Assembly: GCA_038209365.1 (NCBI GenBank)
Contig: JBBQXS010000064.1
Span: 1-21,066 of the forward strand
Direction: 5' to 3'
From: DASQHW01 sp038209365
GTDB taxonomy: Bacteria; Actinomycetota; Acidimicrobiia; IMCC26256; PALSA-610
DNA length: 21,066 nucleotides
Part shown: positions 5,533 through 14,400 of the stretch, piece after piece
Layout: every line of letters begins with the position of its first letter
Position numbering within the stretch: the first letter of the stretch is position 1
Notes under the pieces: generated by a model
What the model was told of the DNA's origin: nothing
The model's input: only the letters and a program-made list of their open reading frames with translations
Database searches by the model: none
Program-made: the position numbers and the translations under genes

Positions 5533-6327
5533 TTAGGCACCAATATCGTTGCCGCTCCCGACCATCTGCATCAGCGCGGCGTGCACGTCCGGTGAGCCCG
5601 CGAGGACCTCGCCCGATCGCAACCACGCACCGTCGTCGCCGTTCCAGTCGGTCACGACCCCGCCCGCCTCGCGGACGATGATCCCGCCGGCCGCGACGTC
5701 CCACGGCCCGAGCCGGAGCTCGAAGAAGCCGTCGAACACCCCCTCCGCCGTCCAGCACAAGTCCAAGGTCGCGGCTCCTACGCGCCGCAGGTCCTCGAAG
5801 TCACGAAGCGCGCGCCCGAGCACCCGTTCGTAGCGCCCGAGCAGGTCCTTGCGCCGGAACGGGAAGCCCGTTGCGACGATTGACCCGCCGGGCGGCCGAG
5901 CGCTCACGTGGATGCGCCGGCCGTCCCGGAACGCGCCGCGGCCGCGCGCGGCCGCGAAGCACCGGTCGAGCAACGGCGCGTACACGACGCCGGCGGCGGG
6001 CGCGCCGTCCTCGATGAGCCCCACCGAGACCCCGACCGCGTCGAAGCCGTGTACGAAATTCGCCGTACCGTCGAGGGGGTCGACGAGCCAACCAGTGTCG
6101 AAGGCTTCCCCGCCTTCCTCCTCGCCGTACACCGGGAGCTGCGACTCCCGCGTCAGCAGGTCGCGCACCGCCGCCTCGCTCGCCAAGTCCGCGTGGCTGA
6201 CCCAGTCGCCGGGCGCCTTCTCCCGGACGTCGCGCGCGCGACCGAAGTTCGCTCGCACGATCGCGCCGCCGGCGCGCGCGGCTCGGTCGGCAGTGCTGAG
6301 CAACGCGTCGAGGTCGAGCGTGGTCAC
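5533..6327 (-). CDS. Inositol monophosphatase family phosphatase (copy 1)
   Basis: The 264-residue protein is a Mg-dependent phosphatase of the IMPase/SuhB family, which dephosphorylates inositol-1-phosphate or related sugar or nucleotide phosphates. The metal-binding motifs are intact: GEEEGG (68-73), WLVDPLDGTANFVHG (80-94, with Asp83 and Asp86) and GPWDVAAGG (207-215, Asp210). Length is normal for the family. It starts with GTG at 6327, whose GTGA overlaps the stop of the second phosphatase gene upstream, so it is the last gene of the operon. In Actinobacteria such enzymes can serve inositol, histidinol-phosphate or PAP hydrolysis, and the sequence does not decide between these. The stop is followed by the whiB7 promoter region on the same strand. 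Confidence 0.92.
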   Translation of the reverse strand: MTTLDLDALLSTADRAARAGGAIVRANFGRARDVREKAPGDWVSHADLASEAAVRDLLTRESQLPVYGEEEGGEAFDTGWLVDPLDGTANFVHGFDAVGVSVGLIEDGAPAAGVVYAPLLDRCFAAARGRGAFRDGRRIHVSARPPGGSIVATGFPFRRKDLLGRYERVLGRALRDFEDLRRVGAATLDLCWTAEGVFDGFFELRLGPWDVAAGGIIVREAGGVVTDWNGDDGAWLRSGEVLAGSPDVHAALMQMVGSGNDIGA

Positions 6328-7076
6328 GCGAGTCCGGCTTCGACCGCGTCGAGGAGCTCGACGGTGCCGGCGGCGACGATTTGACGGCGGGCGCGCGTCT
6401 CCACGGTGACGAGCTCCTCACCTCGCGCGTCGCGCACGATCGCGCCCGACTCGGTGCACGCGAGCAGGCCGCCGAGGTAGTCCCATGGTGCGTGATATGC
6501 GCCCGGATCGAGGTATGCGTCGAGTCCGCCCGCCGCGACTTCGCACAACAGCAGCGAACAGCAGCCGAGCGCACGCGACTGCTTCCACCCGAGGGACGTG
6601 CGCGGCAGGCCACCGAGGCCCATGACGGTCTCCGCCATGCTGGTGACGGTCGATGCGCGGAGCGGCACGCCGTCGCGCGTGGCGCCCTTGCCGCGCACGG
6701 CCGCGATCTGGATCCCGGCGGCCTGGTTGACGACGAGGGCCGCAAGCGGACCGTCGTCATCGAGCGCGCACAGCGAGGTCGCCCAGTAGGCAATGCCGCG
6801 CGCGCAGTTCGTCGAACCGTCGACGGGGTCGACGACGACGGTGATGCGGGCCTCTGGTCGCTCGTGGACACCCGATTCCTCGCTCACGATCCGGACGGGC
6901 GCCTGTTCGAGCACGTCGCACACCGCGGCGTCGGCGGCGAGGTCGAGCGCGTATTGGCCGGGGCGCGCCGTCCGCTCGCGTAGCCCGGCGGCGGGGATGC
7001 TCCGCACCGCCGTTCGTACCGCTGCCGCGGCATCGGTGAACAGCTCGAGGAGCGCGTCCGGTTCTCTCCCGGCCAT
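6324..7076 (-). CDS. Inositol monophosphatase family phosphatase (copy 2)
   Basis: The 250-residue protein is a second IMPase-fold phosphatase, clearly diverged from its neighbour. Metal-site motifs are SEESG (65-69, Glu66/Glu67), VDPVDGSTNCARGI (82-95, Asp83 and Asp86) and APWDYLGGLLACTESGA (196-212, Asp199). The N-terminal segment before the first motif lacks the usual D-x-x-T metal/regulatory loop and reads ALDLAADAAV. The run GCCSLLLCEVAAGG, where IMPases have the G-S-A-A-L-x-x-x-x-V-A-x-G segment, suggests the same substrate pocket lined differently. Its ATG at 7076 shares one base with the fdhD stop (TGATG), and its own stop overlaps copy 1. It is likely active. The substrate is unknown and may differ from copy 1. 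Confidence 0.88.
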   Translation of the reverse strand: MAGREPDALLELFTDAAAAVRTAVRSIPAAGLRERTARPGQYALDLAADAAVCDVLEQAPVRIVSEESGVHERPEARITVVVDPVDGSTNCARGIAYWATSLCALDDDGPLAALVVNQAAGIQIAAVRGKGATRDGVPLRASTVTSMAETVMGLGGLPRTSLGWKQSRALGCCSLLLCEVAAGGLDAYLDPGAYHAPWDYLGGLLACTESGAIVRDARGEELVTVETRARRQIVAAGTVELLDAVEAGLA

Positions 7077-7924
7077 CACGCGTCGGTCTGGACGCGGTCG
7101 GCGTGCGTGTACACGTTGAAGCGACCATCGCGCACGAAACCGACGACCGTCTGACCGAAGCGCTCGGCGGCCGAGACCGCGAGGCTGGACGGCGCCGACA
7201 CCGCGCACAGCACCGGGATGCCGGCAACCGCCGCCTTCTGCACGAGCTCGAACGACAGGCGTCCGGAGACGAGAAGCACCTCTCGGCCGAGCGGAAGATC
7301 CCGCGCGAGGAATGCGTGACCGATGAGCTTGTCGAGCGCGTTGTGGCGGCCGACGTCTTCCCGTACCGCGAGCAACTCGCCGTCGGGCGCGAATCGAGCA
7401 GCGGCGTGCAACCCGCCCGTCTCGCCGAACACTCGCTGATGCCGCGCGAGCTTGTCCGGGAGTCCGCCGACGACGCTCGCCGCCATCGTCGGCCCGGCGC
7501 CGACCGGCGCGCACCGCACCGCCACCTCGTCGAGCGCGGCTTTGCCGCAGATGCCGCACGACGAGTTCGCGAGGAACCGCCGGCTCCCGACGTCGTCTGC
7601 CAGCGGAGCGCGCGACTTCACGGTCACGACGTTGTAGAGCTGCTCTCCTTCACCACCGAGGCAGTACGCGATGTTGTCGAGATCCTCGACGCGATCGAGC
7701 ACGCGCTCCGTGAGGCAGAATCCGGCGGCGAGCTCGAAATCGTTGCCGGGCGTTCGCATCGTGACGACCAGCGGCGCCGGCGCCTCGTTCGGGCCGTGTA
7801 CGCGGATCTCCAGCGGCTCCTCAGTGACGAGCCGGTCGGGCCGGCGGCGCGCGCCGTGCGCGTCGACCGACAGCACCTGCACGTTCGCGGTCGCCCGGCG
7901 GACGGGCGCATCGGTGAGGCGCAC
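7076..7924 (-). CDS. fdhD: Formate dehydrogenase accessory sulfurtransferase FdhD
   Basis: The 282-residue protein matches FdhD, which passes sulfur from the cysteine desulfurase to the molybdenum cofactor so that formate dehydrogenase becomes active. Visible motifs are TEEPLEIRV (34-42), ELAAGFCLTE (64-73), the CxxC loop NSSCGICGKAAL (120-131, Cys123 and Cys126) and the C-terminal REDVGRHNALDKLIG followed by VSGRLSFELVQKAA. Length is that of the family (about 275). A GTG at 7924 is the start chosen. A TTG at 7933, 1 nt after the mobA stop, is possible and adds three residues. No formate dehydrogenase structural gene lies in the window. The next gene upstream, mobA, works on the same cofactor. 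Confidence 0.95.
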   Translation of the reverse strand: MRLTDAPVRRATANVQVLSVDAHGARRRPDRLVTEEPLEIRVHGPNEAPAPLVVTMRTPGNDFELAAGFCLTERVLDRVEDLDNIAYCLGGEGEQLYNVVTVKSRAPLADDVGSRRFLANSSCGICGKAALDEVAVRCAPVGAGPTMAASVVGGLPDKLARHQRVFGETGGLHAAARFAPDGELLAVREDVGRHNALDKLIGHAFLARDLPLGREVLLVSGRLSFELVQKAAVAGIPVLCAVSAPSSLAVSAAERFGQTVVGFVRDGRFNVYTHADRVQTDA

Positions 7925-7934
7925 GCGGTGCAAC

Positions 7935-8489
7935 CTAGCTGGCCACGAGCCCGAGGCGGGCGAGGTCGTCGGGCGTGTCGACGTCCGCGAGCGCGTGCGC
8001 GTGCGCGTCGGCGACGACGAAGGTGGCGTCGCCCGCGCCGAGCAACGCGCGCATCGCACGCTCTCCTTGCGCGAATGCGACACGCGCGGACGCGATCGCC
8101 GCCTCGGACCAGCGCGAGCACGCGTACTGTCTTCTTCCCTCGACCGTCGGGACGATGCTGCCGTTCCCGGGATGCTCCACGAGCATGCGGACGACCGCGT
8201 CGTCGACGAACGGGAGGTCGCATGCGAGCAGGACGATCGTCGCGTCGCCCGCGAGCGCGAGAGTGGCGGCGCCGACGAGAAAACCGGCGAGCGGTCCTTC
8301 GCCGGGCGGATCCTCCCGCACGCACGGCAGGCTCGTGGCTCCGGAACCAACTTCGATCACGGGACTGCACGCTGTGCTGAGCACACGCGCGCCGCGATGC
8401 GCCAGCGTCTCACCAGCGACCATGAGCGTGGCCTTGTCGACGCCCATGCGTCGGCTCGCACCGCCGGTGAGGAGCACACCGGCGGTCAT
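7935..8489 (-). CDS. mobA: Molybdenum cofactor guanylyltransferase
   Basis: The 184-residue nucleotidyltransferase carries the signature LLTGGASRRMGVDKA (6-20; the family has LAGGxSxRMGxDK), ACDLPFV (89-95, the metal-binding DxP) and a C-terminal ADVDTPDDLARL, the usual D-I-N-T-P-E-D end. MobA joins GMP to molybdopterin to make the bis-MGD cofactor used by formate dehydrogenases, which fits the fdhD gene directly downstream. The ATG at 8489 is chosen because the nucleotide motif begins five residues later. Longer starts would add only an Arg-rich tail read through the upstream gene's end. It lies 7 nt after the stop of the membrane-anchored protein gene. A MobA-like transferase with another nucleotide (MocA type) is less likely beside fdhD. 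Confidence 0.9.
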   Translation of the reverse strand: MTAGVLLTGGASRRMGVDKATLMVAGETLAHRGARVLSTACSPVIEVGSGATSLPCVREDPPGEGPLAGFLVGAATLALAGDATIVLLACDLPFVDDAVVRMLVEHPGNGSIVPTVEGRRQYACSRWSEAAIASARVAFAQGERAMRALLGAGDATFVVADAHAHALADVDTPDDLARLGLVAS

Positions 8490-8496
8490 CGGCGCG

Positions 8497-8928
8497 TCAC
8501 GAGCTCGAGGTGTCCGCGCCCGCGTCCGGGCGCAGGGAGTACCCGACGACGACCCACCCGTTCGCACGCTTCTCGAGGATCACGTTGTTGCGTACGCTGC
8601 TGCCCTGCGCCGCGACCTCGGTGACCACGAGCGCGGTTTGGTTTCCCGCGATCGACGTCTCGACGCGCACATCGGCACCGAGGCGCGCCCGCGCATCGGC
8701 ACTCTCGTACGCGTTGCGCTTGGCCGCGACGAACCGGTCGCGACGCATGCCGTCGCGAAGCTCGTCACCCGAGAGGTCGAACAGCAGGTCGAAGTCGAGA
8801 TGGTCCCACGCGTGCTCGTACGCGATCGCGACGTCGGCCGGACCCGGACCCGGCTCACGCCCGATCGAGACCCACATGAACACGAGCAAGGCGAAGAGGA
8901 CGACCATCGCGACCACGAACACGATCAT
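8497..8928 (-). CDS. Membrane-anchored small protein, NTF2-like fold suspected
   Basis: The 143-residue protein starts with one hydrophobic helix (MIVFVVAMVVLFALLVFMWV, residues 1-20) and continues with a soluble domain after GREPGPGP. The domain has helices with paired aromatic and acidic residues (AYEHAWDHLDFDLLFDLSG), then a run of beta-strand-like segments (VRVETSI, ALVVTEV, NNVILEKRANGWVVVGYSL). This helix-then-sheet order, with a final GWVVxxYxL strand, is typical of NTF2-like/lumazine-binding proteins. I infer the fold and recognise no named family. Orientation is probably a cytoplasmic N-terminus with the domain outside. The ATG overlaps the stop of the dehydratase gene (ATGA), and mobA follows 7 nt later, so it is embedded in the operon. 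Its role there is unknown. Confidence 0.75.
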   Translation of the reverse strand: MIVFVVAMVVLFALLVFMWVSIGREPGPGPADVAIAYEHAWDHLDFDLLFDLSGDELRDGMRRDRFVAAKRNAYESADARARLGADVRVETSIAGNQTALVVTEVAAQGSSVRNNVILEKRANGWVVVGYSLRPDAGADTSSS

Positions 8929-9218
8929 GCGCGGGGTATCTCCTCGATCGCGGCCGCAAGATCGAGATCATTGGCGGTGAGTCCGCCCGCGTCGTGGGTC
9001 GTCAGCGCGACGCGTACATTGCGCCACCGGATGTCGATGTCGGGATGGTGGTTCGCGGCCTCGGCGAGAAAACCGATGCGCACGACGAACGCGATCGCGT
9101 CAGCGAACGACGCACATGCGAAGGTCTTCTCGATCTCGTCGCCGGTGCGATCCCAACCCGGGAGGGACGCCAGCGCCGCCTGCACGTCGGCATCGGGGAG
9201 CACGGCCATCACGTCCAT
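8925..9218 (-). CDS. Pterin-4a-carbinolamine dehydratase
   Basis: The 97-residue protein is of the PCD/DCoH family, with the usual length of about 95-110. The active-site signature EAANHHPDIDIRWRNVRVALTTH (53-75) contains the HHPD motif and the later His75, and it is followed by GGLTANDLDLA, the family's conserved C-terminal helix. PCD dehydrates the pterin carbinolamine formed by aromatic amino-acid hydroxylases. In bacteria lacking these enzymes, PCD-like proteins have also been linked to molybdopterin metabolism, and mobA and fdhD are in the same operon here. The ATG at 9218 follows GGTGAGG. An ATG at 9209 is the alternative start. It is the first gene of the six-gene unit and is divergent from the DUF971 gene. 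Confidence 0.92.
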   Translation of the reverse strand: MDVMAVLPDADVQAALASLPGWDRTGDEIEKTFACASFADAIAFVVRIGFLAEAANHHPDIDIRWRNVRVALTTHDAGGLTANDLDLAAAIEEIPRA

Positions 9219-9260
9219 TCAACCTCACCGCACGAAATGCGCCACACTCGGAACGTGCCC

Positions 9261-9581
9261 ATGGAGCTGCCCGACACCGAACCCCCGACCGAGGTCGAGC
9301 TCGACCGGGCGTCGTCGCTGACGCTGCACTGGCCGGACGGTTCGGTGACGCGTTACGCGCTCGACGACCTACGCCGGAATTGTCCGTGCGCAGAGTGCCG
9401 GGGCGTGCGCGACCAGGGTCGCGTCCCCGGCCCCGGCCCGAACGCGCCCGTCGGGCTCACGGCGATCGACGCCAAGCTCGTCGGCGGCTGGGGCCTGATG
9501 ATCCATTGGAGCGACGGCCACGAGACGGGCATCTACGCCTGGAGCATCCTGCGCACCTGGGCCGACCTCGACGCCGAATAG
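9261..9581 (+). CDS. DUF971 domain protein
   Basis: The 106-residue protein matches DUF971 (the N-terminal domain also found in gamma-butyrobetaine hydroxylase). It contains LTLHWPDGSVTRYALDDLR, then NCPCAECRG (a C-x-C-x-x-C cysteine cluster) and the C-terminal GWGLMIHWSDGHETGIYAWSILR, the conserved W-x-D-x-H-x-x-G-I-Y/F segment. Stand-alone DUF971 proteins are small and often sit near Fe-S or cofactor genes. A scaffold or metal-binding role has been proposed, but none is established for this one. The ATG at 9261 was chosen because the domain begins soon after. An in-frame ATG at 9237 or GTG at 9255 is possible. It faces away from the dehydratase operon, with about 40 nt between starts. Confidence 0.88.
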   Translation: MELPDTEPPTEVELDRASSLTLHWPDGSVTRYALDDLRRNCPCAECRGVRDQGRVPGPGPNAPVGLTAIDAKLVGGWGLMIHWSDGHETGIYAWSILRTWADLDAE

Positions 9582-9641
9582 AGCAGCGAATCCTCCCCCT
9601 CGCGGCGAAGCCGCCTCCAGGAGGTGAGTCGCGACCCAGAA

Positions 9642-11375
9642 TTACGCGCTCTTCGGCTCGCGGAGGCTCCAGCGGAAGCGATGGTGCACGAGGGCGCGGA
9701 CGATCTCGCCCGGTTGGGGCCGGGCGAAGTAATAGCCCTGGCCGAGGTCGCAGCCGAGCTCGCGCAGCGCCTGGAGCTGCCGGCTGGTCTCGATGCCTTC
9801 GGCCGTCACCGTGAGGCCGAGCGCGTGCGCGAGTGTGACGACGGCCTCGACGATCGCCGAGTCCTCGGGATCCTTGCCGAGCCCGTCGATGAACGACTGG
9901 TCGATCTTCAACACGTGGACGGGAAGTACCTTGAGGTAGCCGAGCGACGACTGCCCCGTACCGAAGTCGTCGATGCCGATACGCACTCCCGTCGCCGCGA
10001 TGGCCTGGAGCACCGCAACCGCGCGCTCGTGATTTTCCATCAGCACCGTCTCGGTGACTTCGAGCACGAGGAGGGACGGGTCGAGCCCGGCGTCCGCGAC
10101 CGCGCTCTCGACGTCGGCGACGATGTCGGGGTCTGCAAGCTGGCGCGCCGAGAGGTTCACCGCGACGGTGAGCGGACGTCCGTGGGTCGATTCGGTTGCC
10201 CAGCGCGCGGCTTGCGCGCAGGCCTCCCGCAACACCCACGCACCGATGGGAACGATCAGGCCGGTGTCTTCGGCGATCGACAGGAACTCGTCGGGTGGCG
10301 TGAGTCCCCGCTCGGGGTGCTCCCAACGGACGAGCGCCTCGAAGCCGATGACTTCGGAACGCTCGAAATGCACGAGCGGTTGGTAATGCACCCGGAACTC
10401 ACCGTGGACGAGCGCGCGCCGCAGGGAGGTCTCCAACTCGAGTCGGCGGACGCTTCGCTCGCGCATCGACTCGTCGAAGACCTCGACACGCCCTCGACCC
10501 AGCTCCTTGGCCGAGAACATCGCGACATCCGCGTCGCGCAATAGGCGGGCCGGAGTGTCGCCGGCCCCGCACGAAACCACGACCCCGATGCTGGCCCCGA
10601 GGAACACTTCGGGGGCATCGCTGATCGCGAACGCTTCGTCGAACACCGATTGCACGCGGTGGGCGACCGCGACGACGTCGTCGACGTGACGCGCGCCATG
10701 GCACACGATTGCGAGCTCGTCGCCACCGAGGTGGGCGAGCTGGTCGCGCGCCCGCAACACGCGGTCGACGCGGCGCGCGACGACGGCGAGCAACTCGTCA
10801 CCCGCCTTATGACCCAGGCTGTCGTTGACGATCTTGAAGTTGTCCACGTCCAGCATCACGAGCCCGGCGACGCGGTCATCGGAGCTGCAGGCGATCGCGT
10901 CCTCGAGCCATTCCATGAGCATCACGCGGTTCGGGAGCTCGGTGAGCGGGTCGTGCCTGGTCTGGTGCGCGAGCTGTCGTTGCACGCGGCGATGGTCGGT
11001 GATCTCGCGGGCAGCGCCGACCAAGTGGTCGCAACGGCCGTCGTCGCCCACGACGGGCGTGACCTCGACGGCCATCACTCGGCGCCGGTCGCCGCCTCCC
11101 CAGTCGACTTCGAACGCGACGGTGCGCACCTCGCGGGCGGCGCGGGCGAAGGCCCGCACGTGACCCACGAGCGCGTGGGGCGGCAACACCATCCGCAGAT
11201 CGCCGATGGCGTCCTCGCTGTCGTCGAGGAGCCCGCGGTAGGCGTCGTTGGCGTACACGAAATGGAACGAGTCGTCGCCGTCGACGGCGACCACGAACGC
11301 GGGGTGGGGAAGGAGGCCCAGCAGCCGGGTGCCGTCGAGGTCGAGGCCCCCCGTTGTTCGCTGCTGCTCTGACAC
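9642..11375 (-). CDS. PAS-GGDEF-EAL cyclic-di-GMP turnover protein
   Basis: This 577-residue cytoplasmic signalling protein has a PAS sensor (about 20-130), a diguanylate cyclase domain (about 138-302) and an EAL phosphodiesterase domain (about 315-565). The cyclase has HDPLTELPNR (141-150), LDVDNFKIVNDSLGH (175-189) and a GGDEL loop (217-221), an accepted GGDEF variant. An inhibitory RxxD site (208-211) lies five residues before it. The phosphodiesterase keeps EAL (346-348), Asn407, ExTE (439-442), DDFGTG (469-474), Lys490 and the AEGIE glutamate (526), so both activities are plausible. No membrane segment is seen. The start is a GTG at 11375 with a GGGAG purine stretch upstream. Longer in-frame extensions are antisense to the cyclase gene. 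It is divergent from the class III cyclase gene, 111 nt apart. Confidence 0.93.
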   Translation of the reverse strand: MSEQQRTTGGLDLDGTRLLGLLPHPAFVVAVDGDDSFHFVYANDAYRGLLDDSEDAIGDLRMVLPPHALVGHVRAFARAAREVRTVAFEVDWGGGDRRRVMAVEVTPVVGDDGRCDHLVGAAREITDHRRVQRQLAHQTRHDPLTELPNRVMLMEWLEDAIACSSDDRVAGLVMLDVDNFKIVNDSLGHKAGDELLAVVARRVDRVLRARDQLAHLGGDELAIVCHGARHVDDVVAVAHRVQSVFDEAFAISDAPEVFLGASIGVVVSCGAGDTPARLLRDADVAMFSAKELGRGRVEVFDESMRERSVRRLELETSLRRALVHGEFRVHYQPLVHFERSEVIGFEALVRWEHPERGLTPPDEFLSIAEDTGLIVPIGAWVLREACAQAARWATESTHGRPLTVAVNLSARQLADPDIVADVESAVADAGLDPSLLVLEVTETVLMENHERAVAVLQAIAATGVRIGIDDFGTGQSSLGYLKVLPVHVLKIDQSFIDGLGKDPEDSAIVEAVVTLAHALGLTVTAEGIETSRQLQALRELGCDLGQGYYFARPQPGEIVRALVHHRFRWSLREPKSA

Positions 11376-11474
11376 CTGCCGCTCCCTCGTCGCCCTCCCT
11401 CGGTTTTCGGCAGGCGACGGGCCCACCTGAATGTGTACGCCGACCAATCGGGGTGGATGGAACCGGCCGGCCGG

Positions 11475-11486
11475 TAACGTGGCGCC
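11475..11486 (+). promoter_or_regulatory. Possible leaderless promoter of the cyclase gene
   Basis: TAACGT (11475-11480) fits the actinobacterial -10 pattern TANNNT and lies 6 nt before the ATG at 11487, where transcription would be expected to begin. No Shine-Dalgarno sequence precedes the ATG. A convincing -35 is absent. Leaderless transcripts are common in Actinobacteria. Confidence 0.4.
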
Positions 11487-14400
11487 ATGACTTGCCCGGC
11501 CTGCGGCGTGCCGGTGCCCGAAGGCGCCCGGTTCTGCCCGGAGTGCGGGCAACGCCTGGTCGTCGCGCCCGACGAACGTCGCCTGGTCACCGTGGTGATG
11601 GCCGATCTCGTCGGGTTCACGGCGCTCTCGGCCGACGCCGATCCCGAGCAGGTGAAGCGCCTCGTCGACGACAGCTTCGAGCTGCTCGTCGAGGACGTGA
11701 CCGCCTTCGGCGGCCGGCTCGACAAGATCGTCGGTGACGAGCTCGTCGCCCAGTTCGGCGCCCCGGTCGCGCACGAGGACGACGCCGAACGGGCGGTCCG
11801 CGCCGCTCTGCGCATGCACGCCACGCTCGCGACCCTCGCGCCGCAGCTCGGGGTCGCGGTCCAGATGCGCGTCGGCGTGAACACGGGCGAGGGCGTGGTC
11901 GGCTCGATGCGAGCCGGCGGCGATCCCACGGTCATGGGTGACGTGGTCAACACGGCCCAGCGCCTCGAGAAGCTCGCAGCTCCCGGCGAGGTGATCGTCG
12001 GGCCCGCCACCCACGCCGCCACCCGAGACGTGATCCGTTACGAGGCGCTCGGTCCGCAGGGGTTGCGGGGCCGCGAAGCCCCGGTCGAGGCCTACCGCGC
12101 CATCGCGCCGCTCACCCGACCCGGACGCCGCCGCGCCCACGAACGGTCGCCGTTCGTGGGACGCGACGCCGAGCTCGGCGCGCTGGCCCACGTGCTCACC
12201 ATGGCGGCCTCGCGGCGACGCCCGCACCTCGTGCTGCTCTCGGGCGACGCCGGCGTCGGCAAGAGCCGCTTGGCCGCCGAGATCGCGAACCTCGCGGCCC
12301 GGGAACACGAAGCCGTGGTGCTCGCCGGCCAGTGCGTGCCCTACGGCGACGCCAACATCTTCGGACCGGTCGCGGAGGCACTCCGCCACGCTTGCGGTCT
12401 CGATGGCGACGACACCCGCGACACCAATGCCCAGGCACTCGTGCTGGCGCGTGTCAGCGACGCGCTCCGCTTGCCGCCGGACTCGTCCGAGAGCGAGCGC
12501 GTCGCCGAAGGGCTGATCTACCTGATCGACGGCGTCACCCGGCCCGGCGTCGATCCCGGTCGTGCCCGCGACGATGCGCTCCGGTCGGCGCTCGCGTTCC
12601 TCGAGGCGCTGGCATCACACGCGCCACTCGTGCTCACACTCTCCGACGTCCACTGGGCGAGCGACGAGGTGCTCGACCTGTGCGACCGGATGCTGGCCCG
12701 TTTGCACAACTTGCCGTTCGTGCTCGTGGTGACGACGCGCCAGGGTCTCGAGGATCGGTGGATGGCCGAGAGCGGCCGGTACAACACGCTCGCGCTGCAC
12801 CTGGAGCCGCTCGACGACGCCGCGACCGCAGAGCTCGTGCGCGCGCTCATGTGCGGCGAGGCCGACGGTCACACCGTTGCGTTCCTGCTGGAGCGAAGCG
12901 GCGGGAATCCGTTCTTCGTCGAAGAGCTCGTGGCGTTCGTGCAGGAGACTCGCGATGATGAAGGGCTGCGCGAGCTGCCCGCGACACTGCACGGCCTCGT
13001 CGCGGCCCGGCTCGACGCGCTGGAACCGTCCGAGCGTTCGTTGCTCGAGGACTGCGCGGTCGTGGGCGGCACCGGATCCGTGAGCGCGGTGCATGCACTC
13101 GCTTCTCGCAGTGACGCGCAGCAGCTCCTCGAGCGGCTGGCGGAACGCGACTTCCTACAGATCGACCGGGACGAGTTCCATTTCAAATCGGAGCTGATCC
13201 GGGAGATCGCGTACGGCACGTTGACGAAGGCCGAGCGCGCCCGCAGGCACGCGGTCGTCGCGCCGGTCCTCGCGGCGCGGGGCGAGGCCGGTATCGACCA
13301 GGCTGCCCACCATCTCGCGACGGCAGCGGAGCTCGTCGCGGAGCTGGGCGCGGTCGTCGGTGTGCCGCCCGACGTGCGCGACCAGGCCGTCGAGGCCCTG
13401 ACGCTGGCCGCCGAGCATCACGAGGCGGTGGAGTCATGGCCGCCGGCGGAGCGCCACCACGCCCGGGCATTGGAATTGCTCGGCGTCGAGCCATCGAGTG
13501 CGCGCCGGCGCGCGTTGCTCGGACGAGGTCGGGCTCGAATCCAGCAACGGCTCGTCGACGATGCGCGCGACGACGCGCTCACCGCATTGTCGGAGGCGCG
13601 CGCGGCCGACGACCGCTACAGCGAAGCGGTCGCTCTGACGGTGCTCGGCGAGAGTGAGGCCGCGGTCGGCGCCTACGACGTCGCGGAAGCGACCTTCGGC
13701 GAAGCGCTCCAGATGTGGAGGGAGCTCGAGAACGACACCGGCGCCGCGAACGTGCTGCGCGGGCTCGGCATGATCCAACTGTTCCGCGGTGATCTCGACC
13801 AGGCCGAGCGCTTCGTCTCCGAAGCGCTCGGGTCGTTCAGGTCCGCGGGCGATCAGCGCGGATCTGCATGGGCACTCCAGAACCTCGCGTGGATCTCGTT
13901 CACGCACGGCAACATCCCGCTGACCGAGAAGCGGCTCGAGGAGTCCGCTGACCTCTTCGGTGAGTTGGGCGACTGGGGCGGACTCGGCTGGGCGTACGGC
14001 TTGCTCGCGTTCGTGCGCTTCAACCAGGGCCGTCTCGACGAGGCCGCCGCGATCGCCGAGCACATCGCGATCGAGGGTCAGGAGACCGGAAACCGGTGGG
14101 CGGTCGGCATGATGGGCGTCCTGCTCGGCCAGGTCGCCTTGTGGAGCGGTCGTGCGGCCGAAGCCGTCGACCGTGGTCGCGAGTCGATCGCGCTGTTCCA
14201 GGAGATCGGCGACCGCTGGGGGGAAGTCATGGCGACCGGTTGGACGGTCCGCGCACTGGCGGAGCTCGGTCGCGACGACGAATACGCCGCGTGCCTCACA
14301 CGTTTCACCGAGGTCGCCCGGCAGCTGCCCGACGAGAACATGCACACGATCCCCGCGCTCGTCGAAGCCGGCGTGTTCCTCCAACGCGGCGACGCCGAGG

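Noticed and set aside
9602..9614. GCGGC-GAA-GCCGC hairpin between the DUF971 and GGDEF-EAL stops
   Set aside because: A 5-bp stem with no T-run is expected often by chance in this base composition. It may help termination but cannot be supported.
11376..12389. Minus-strand in-frame extension of the GGDEF-EAL protein by more than 300 residues
   Set aside because: It is antisense to the zinc-ribbon and cyclase domains of the plus-strand gene, has low-complexity Arg/His/Gly-rich content and no domain. The GTG at 11375 has a ribosome site and directly precedes the PAS domain.
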